A program made the position numbers and the translations under genes. From Pyramidobacter sp. (GTDB lineage Bacteria; Synergistota; Synergistia; Synergistales; Dethiosulfovibrionaceae): a stretch of 7,995 bases of DNA. Below, piece after piece: positions 4,871 through 7,995 of the stretch. The number at the start of each line of letters is the position of its first letter. Position 1 is the stretch's first letter. Location: contig JAEEUD010000075.1 of assembly GCA_016286835.1 (NCBI GenBank), positions 1 to 7,995 on the forward strand. The letters are read 5' to 3'. The notes beneath the pieces were generated by a model. The model was not told where the DNA came from, did not search any database, and saw nothing but the letters and a program-made list of their open reading frames with translations.

Positions 4871-5551
4871 ATGGAGCAGGAAAAGAAAAGCAATCGCACG
4901 GAACTGGTGTTCATCCTTGACCGCAGCGGCTCGATGGGCGGACTGGAGAGCGACACGATCGGCGGCTTCAACTCGACGCTGGAAAAGCAGAAAAAGGCCG
5001 AAGGCGAGGCGCGCGTGACGACAGTGCTGTTCGACGGCGAGTACGAGGTGCTGCATGACCGCATCCCCGTCAACGAAGTGCGTCCGCTGACCGACGAGGA
5101 CTATTACGTGCGCGGCTGCACGGCGCTGCTCGACGCGGTGGGACGCACGATCGAGCGCATCACGCGCGCGCAGAAGGCGTCGAAAGAAGAGTACCGTGCA
5201 GACAAAGTGATGTTCGTCATCATCACCGACGGCATGGAAAACGCCAGCAGAGAGTACAGTTACAGCAAGGTGAAGAAGATGATCGAACAGGTGCGCGAGG
5301 AGAACGGCTGGGAGTTCATGTTCCTTGGCGCGAACATTGACGCGGCGGCCGAGGCCGAGCGGCTTGGCATCGATCGCCGCCGTGCGGCCCGTTACTGTGC
5401 GGACAGTGAGGGAACGGCGTTGAATTTTGACGTCGTAGGCGACGTGATGTGCTGTATGAGAAAACGGTCGATGTCCAAAAGTATCTTTAGCGAATTAGTG
5501 GACGGTGCATTGTCCAGAGTGCGCGAAGACTACAAGCGCCGCGGAAAATAG
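4871..5551 (+). CDS. von Willebrand factor A domain protein (TerY-like)
   Basis: The 226-residue protein is almost entirely one vWA domain with a complete metal-ion-dependent adhesion site: D17, S19 and S21 in ILDRSGSMGG, T84 in RGCTALLDA, and D120 in IITDGMENA. Further motifs are DTIGGFNSTLEKQK, YYVRGCTALLDAVG and WEFMFLGANIDA, which I associate with a widespread cytosolic TerY-like group in Firmicutes. There is no signal peptide or membrane helix. Proteins of this kind bind partners through Mg2+ and in some genomes accompany tellurium-resistance-type, kinase or phosphatase genes, none of which is here. I chose the ATG at 4871 with GGAGG 8 bases upstream; a TTG at 4868 would add one residue. 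Its neighbour is the macro-domain gene 88 bp upstream, with a hairpin between. The biological role is unknown. Confidence 0.9.
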   Translation: MEQEKKSNRTELVFILDRSGSMGGLESDTIGGFNSTLEKQKKAEGEARVTTVLFDGEYEVLHDRIPVNEVRPLTDEDYYVRGCTALLDAVGRTIERITRAQKASKEEYRADKVMFVIITDGMENASREYSYSKVKKMIEQVREENGWEFMFLGANIDAAAEAERLGIDRRRAARYCADSEGTALNFDVVGDVMCCMRKRSMSKSIFSELVDGALSRVREDYKRRGK

Positions 5552-5569
5552 CGTCGTTCTTTGACCGAT

Positions 5570-5624
5570 GCGCTCTCCGAGCGAGGCCGTTTTCACGGCT
5601 TCCCGCGCGGGGAGCGCTTCTTTT
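5570..5624 (+). terminator. Branched stem-loop terminator after the vWA gene
   Basis: An outer stem pairs GCGCTCTCC (5570-5578) with GGGGAGCGC (5609-5617), with one G-T pair. Inside it is a small hairpin, GCCGT (5586-5590) with ACGGC (5595-5599) around TTTC. TTCTTTT follows at 5618-5624. It sits 18 bp after the vWA stop and should end that transcript. Confidence 0.65.
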
Positions 5625-5667
5625 GTGTCCGTTCTCTTTGAGGCGCTTCATTTTGAACAAATGGTTG

Positions 5668-5673
5668 TATAAT
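5668..5673 (+). promoter_or_regulatory. -10 box of a promoter for the small-protein/ATPase operon
   Basis: A perfect TATAAT lies 34 bp before the start codon of the small protein and after a terminator. The -35 region at the expected distance (about 5645-5651) is poor, and the nearby TTGAAC (5653-5658) is only 9 bp away, which is too close. The promoter is likely but its upstream element is unclear. Confidence 0.5.
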
Positions 5674-5707
5674 CACGAGTGAAATTTGTTTTTTCGAGGT
5701 GAAGCGC

Positions 5708-6004
5708 GTGAACGAAAAATGGAGAAAACGCCTTGACACGGCGTGGGAGTGGACGCGGCTGTTCTTTTACGGCGCGTCGTTCGACAAGCGCATGGGCGTG
5801 GTCCGCAAGGAAGCGCACGACGTGAACGACGAAGTCATGCTGCTGCTGTTCGGCGACTACCTGGGCATCCCCAACCCGCTCTCGTATTACATGATCGAGC
5901 TGCTGCCCTACGTGGCGAAGGACATCCCCGGCTGGGAGCGGCGCATGATGAACCGCGAGATGATCATGGCCGAAAAGGCCGGCCAGTACGGTTTCGACGG
6001 CTAA
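5708..6004 (+). CDS. Small conserved protein paired with an ArsA/Get3-type ATPase (cory-CC-star-like)
   Basis: The 98-residue protein is soluble and rich in aromatic and charged residues. It carries the segment MLLLFGDYLGIPNPLSYYMIELLPY (44-68), which I recall from the family named cory-CC-star, small proteins encoded beside ArsA/Get3-type ATPases. Those of actinobacteria end in Cys-Cys; this one ends in GQYGFDG and has no cysteine at all. I chose the GTG at 5708 because GAGGTG (5696-5701) lies six bases upstream; a GTG at 5699 overlaps that ribosome site and is less likely. The ATPase gene follows after 16 bp, so the two are almost certainly cotranscribed and probably act together, perhaps as adaptor and motor. 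Family naming is from memory of the motif and moderately sure; the function is unknown. Confidence 0.75.
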   Translation: MNEKWRKRLDTAWEWTRLFFYGASFDKRMGVVRKEAHDVNDEVMLLLFGDYLGIPNPLSYYMIELLPYVAKDIPGWERRMMNREMIMAEKAGQYGFDG

Positions 6005-6020
6005 ACGCAGAAGGAGAAAA

Positions 6021-6977
6021 GTGAAAATGAGCTATAAACGTTATACGTTCTTCGGCGGCAAGGGCGGCACGGGCAAGACCACCTCGTCCTCGGCCTACGC
6101 GCTCCATCTGGCCCGCAGCGGCGCGCGCGTGCTGGCCGTGTCCACCGATCCGGCGCACTCGCTGGCCGATGCTTTTGGCACGAAGATCGGCAGCTCCATC
6201 GTCAAACTGGAGGACAATCTCTGGGCCATCGAAGTCGACGCGGCGCTGGAAGCGAAAAAGTACATGGAAGGCGTGCAGGAACAGATGCGCAAGGTCGTCA
6301 GCCCCGCCATCGTCGAGGAGATCGAAAAGCAGCTGCGCGTCGCTTACGTCTCGCCCGGAGCGGAGGAGTCGGCCATCTTCGACTGCTTCGTCGATCTCAT
6401 GGAAAAGGCCGGCAGCGACTACGATGCTATCGTCTTCGACACGGCCCCGACGGGGCACACGCTGCGTCTGCTGACGCTGCCCGAGGTGCTCGGTGCGTGG
6501 ATGGAGCACCTGCTTGCCAAGCGCAACAAGGCCATGGAACTGTTCAAGATCGCCGCGCACTACGAGCATGACTTGCAGGAAAAGATCGCCAACGACCCCG
6601 TGCTCAGCCTGCTGGCCCGCCGCCGCGACCGCTTCTCGCGCGCCCGCGACCTGCTGACGAATAAGGAACTGACCACGTTCCACTTCGTGCTCAACGCCGA
6701 AAAGCTGGCTGTGCTCGAGACCGAGCGCGCCGTGGCGACGATGAACGAGTTTGCCATCGGCATCGGCCCGCTCATCGTCAACCGCGTGCTGCCGCCCGAG
6801 ACCGGGCCGTTCTTCGCTCATCGCCGCGAGCAGCAGGCGCAGTATCTGGCGCAGATCGAAGCGGAGTTCGGCGCTTACGGCGTCGTGAAGATCCCCATGC
6901 TTGACACCGACATCGAAGGCAAGGCGGAGCTGGAGAAGATCGCGCCCATGCTGGCCGCGCTCGACGGAGCGGACTAA
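6021..6977 (+). CDS. ArsA/Get3 (TRC40) family ATPase, single domain
   Basis: This P-loop ATPase belongs to the SIMIBI class that includes Get3 and ArsA. The 318-residue protein shows the deviant Walker A motif GGKGGTGKTT (12-21, signature K14), switch I STDPAHSLADAF (41-52) and switch II FDTAPTGHTLRLL from D140. It has one ATPase unit, so it should work as a dimer, unlike duplicated ArsA. It lacks the CxxC zinc-binding dimer motif of Get3 and the metal-binding cysteines of arsenite pumps; no arsB or arsR lies nearby, so arsenite export is unlikely. The ribosome site AAGGAG (6011-6016) is 4 bases before the GTG at 6021 and 10 before the in-frame ATG at 6027; either may be the start. The upstream small protein is the likely partner. 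The cargo is unknown. It overlaps the convergent glycosylase gene by 4 bp. Confidence 0.9.
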   Translation: MKMSYKRYTFFGGKGGTGKTTSSSAYALHLARSGARVLAVSTDPAHSLADAFGTKIGSSIVKLEDNLWAIEVDAALEAKKYMEGVQEQMRKVVSPAIVEEIEKQLRVAYVSPGAEESAIFDCFVDLMEKAGSDYDAIVFDTAPTGHTLRLLTLPEVLGAWMEHLLAKRNKAMELFKIAAHYEHDLQEKIANDPVLSLLARRRDRFSRARDLLTNKELTTFHFVLNAEKLAVLETERAVATMNEFAIGIGPLIVNRVLPPETGPFFAHRREQQAQYLAQIEAEFGAYGVVKIPMLDTDIEGKAELEKIAPMLAALDGAD

Positions 6978-7477
6978 AACTCGCCTTCCGCGGCCGTGCG
7001 GATCTGAGCATATGCCGCGCACAGCGCCTCAAATGACATGGCGCAGTTGGCAGGGCTGGTCGAGGGCAGCGCGACGGCGGCAATCCCCGTCTTCGGCTCG
7101 ATCAGCCGGCGGTACAGTGCCGCCGCGCGCGTGCCCGTGCAGAAGATCGCACGGATCGGCGCATGGTCCAGAATGACCGACAGATCGTTGGCCGCGGCGT
7201 TTTTGATGCTCGCATCGCTTGCGCCCTTGATCTCGCACGAGCGCAGCACGTCCCACAGCGCCAGACGGTGCGAGAGCACGAATTCGCGCCGCTCGTCGTT
7301 CGTTGTCGGAACGGGACAGCCGAACACCGCCGCCAGCACGCGCCAGAAACGGTTCTGCGGGTGTCCGTAATAGAACCGCACCTCGCGCGACTTGGGCGAC
7401 GGCATCGTGCCCAGGATCAGAGCGCGCGAATGTTCGTCAAAGATCGGTTCAAGCGGATGGACGACGCGCATGTTCAT
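6974..7477 (-). CDS. Hypoxanthine/uracil-type DNA glycosylase (UDG family 6, DNA-deoxyinosine glycosylase)
   Basis: The 167-residue protein matches the family-6 (HDG) branch of the uracil-DNA glycosylase superfamily, which removes hypoxanthine, the deamination product of adenine, from DNA to start base-excision repair. Motif 1 is LILGTMPSPKSRE (20-32), continued by FYYGHPQNRFW (35-45) with N42 matching the conserved asparagine region of the family. Motif 2 is ALPSTSPAN (136-144). The length is normal. The start at 7477 has GGAAAGGA upstream, and an in-frame ATG at 7471 is possible. It is monocistronic, with its own -10 box. It ends tail to tail with the ATPase gene, sharing the four bases CTAA, and no hairpin separates the two. 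Identification is strong; substrate preference is inferred from the family. Confidence 0.9.
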   Translation of the reverse strand: MNMRVVHPLEPIFDEHSRALILGTMPSPKSREVRFYYGHPQNRFWRVLAAVFGCPVPTTNDERREFVLSHRLALWDVLRSCEIKGASDASIKNAAANDLSVILDHAPIRAIFCTGTRAAALYRRLIEPKTGIAAVALPSTSPANCAMSFEALCAAYAQIRTAAEGEF

Positions 7478-7503
7478 TCATTCCTTTCCGTCAGGATACG
7501 ACG

Positions 7504-7532
7504 ATTATACCCCGTTTTTCTTGAGGACTCAG
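7504..7532 (-). promoter_or_regulatory. Promoter of the DNA glycosylase gene
   Basis: On the minus strand a perfect -10 TATAAT (complement of 7504-7509) lies 26 bp before the start codon. A weak -35, CTGAGT (complement of 7527-7532), is 17 bp further upstream. The promoter starts right next to the terminator of the OmpH-like gene. Confidence 0.55.
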
Positions 7533-7534
7533 GT

Positions 7535-7577
7535 AAAAAGCGAGGCCGCCCGAACGTTTTCGGACGGCCTCGCTTTT
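7535..7577 (-). terminator. Terminator of the OmpH-like gene, symmetric hairpin
   Basis: A perfect 13-bp inverted repeat (7536-7548 with 7565-7577, core AGCGAGGCCG) continues inward as CCGAA/TTCGG (7550-7554 with 7559-7563) around the loop CGTT. Read on the minus strand it begins 9 bp after the stop codon and ends in TTTTT (complement of 7535-7539). A TTTT also lies on the other side, but no plus-strand gene ends here. Confidence 0.85.
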
Positions 7578-7586
7578 GAAGCTCGG

Positions 7587-7995
7587 TTATTTCTTGTTGA
7601 TGCTGACCTTGGGCAGATCGGGGAACTTGGGCGTCTTCTCGTTGATCTTCTCGATCAGTTCGCCCGTGACGTCGAACTCCGGCTTGCAGAAGACAAGCTG
7701 CTGGCGCGCGACGATCATGTCCACGTCCTCGTGCTCCTTGCGCCACTCTTCCGTGACTTCGACAAGCAGATTGCGCACCACCGCGTCGGCTGCCTGCTGC
7801 TCGACGTTCATCTGCTGCTGGAGCAGATTGCGGGCCTGCGCGATCGCGTTCTGCGCCTCGGGGCTGGCGACGTTGTCCTTGTACAGCTCGACCACGTCGT
7901 CAAGGCCTTTCTTCAGAGTGCTCTGCACTTCGGCCAGATGCTTGCGGGCTTCCTCAGCCGGCTTCGACTGCGCAAACACGCGTGCCACATCGACA
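7587..7995 (-). CDS. OmpH/Skp-like periplasmic chaperone, 5' end cut by window edge
   Basis: About 136 C-terminal codons are present; the reading frame is still open at position 7995, so the start and any signal peptide lie outside. The visible part begins VDVARVFAQSKPAEEARKHLAEVQ, like the first strand and helix of OmpH/Skp proteins after signal cleavage. A long, charged, Gln/Glu/Ala-rich helical region follows (about 75 residues, likely coiled coil), and then a closing element, FDVTGELIEKINEK, typical of the family's last strand and helix. OmpH/Skp trimers hold unfolded outer-membrane proteins in the periplasm, so this would point to a diderm cell. The tail after it is Pro/Lys-rich. One cysteine is present in LVFCKPEF. 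The call rests on pattern similarity and needs the missing N-terminus; another secreted coiled-coil protein is possible. Confidence 0.65.
   Translation of the reverse strand, partial: VDVARVFAQSKPAEEARKHLAEVQSTLKKGLDDVVELYKDNVASPEAQNAIAQARNLLQQQMNVEQQAADAVVRNLLVEVTEEWRKEHEDVDMIVARQQLVFCKPEFDVTGELIEKINEKTPKFPDLPKVSINKK

Noticed and set aside
6021..6977. Arsenite-pump ATPase ArsA
   Set aside because: There is only one ATPase unit, no metal-binding cysteines, and no arsB, arsD or arsR nearby; a general Get3/ArsA-family call is safer.
1..7995. CRISPR array, tRNA, rRNA or insertion sequence
   Set aside because: No regularly spaced repeats, tRNA-like or rRNA sequence, transposase or integrase gene was found on either strand.

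Overview
The window is dense, GC-rich bacterial DNA with short intergenic gaps, good Shine-Dalgarno sites and several clear factor-independent terminators. Its gene content suggests an anaerobic diderm: a minimal NifS/NifU iron-sulfur pair, a single-domain ArsA/Get3-type ATPase with a small partner gene, a family-6 DNA glycosylase, and a probable periplasmic OmpH/Skp-type chaperone, which implies an outer membrane. Firmicutes-like accessory genes (macro domain and vWA) in a diderm would fit the Synergistota, for example a Pyramidobacter-like organism. That assignment is inference from gene content, not proof.

Layout from left to right. Positions 1-47 hold the terminator of an unseen upstream gene. 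Positions 48-1796 are a nifS-nifU operon with its own extended -10 promoter and a small palindrome just downstream of it. Positions 1797-1927 hold a REP-like GC-rich hairpin and a long stem-loop terminator between convergent genes. Positions 1928-2605 (minus) encode a zinc-ribbon / PH-like / SHOCT protein. Positions 2606-2755 are a divergent promoter region. Positions 2756-3428 are an AT-richer RelE/HigB-type toxin and XRE-type antitoxin pair whose genes overlap by 20 bp. Positions 3553-5551 carry a two-domain macro protein and a von Willebrand factor A (vWA) protein; a terminator-like hairpin between them contains the vWA ribosome-binding site. Positions 5708-6977 are a small conserved protein followed by an ArsA/Get3-family ATPase. 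Positions 6974-7477 (minus) encode a hypoxanthine/uracil-DNA glycosylase that overlaps the ATPase gene tail to tail. Positions 7587-7995 (minus) are the 3' part of an OmpH-like gene cut by the window edge.

Functionally, NifS supplies sulfur from cysteine and NifU assembles the cluster. The toxin-antitoxin pair is a self-contained accessory module. The macro and vWA genes may form a stress or ADP-ribose-signalling module. The small protein and ATPase look like a two-gene unit of unknown cargo. No CRISPR array, rRNA, tRNA or insertion sequence was seen, and no wholly new system is proven. The macro/vWA and small-protein/ATPase modules deserve the closest look.
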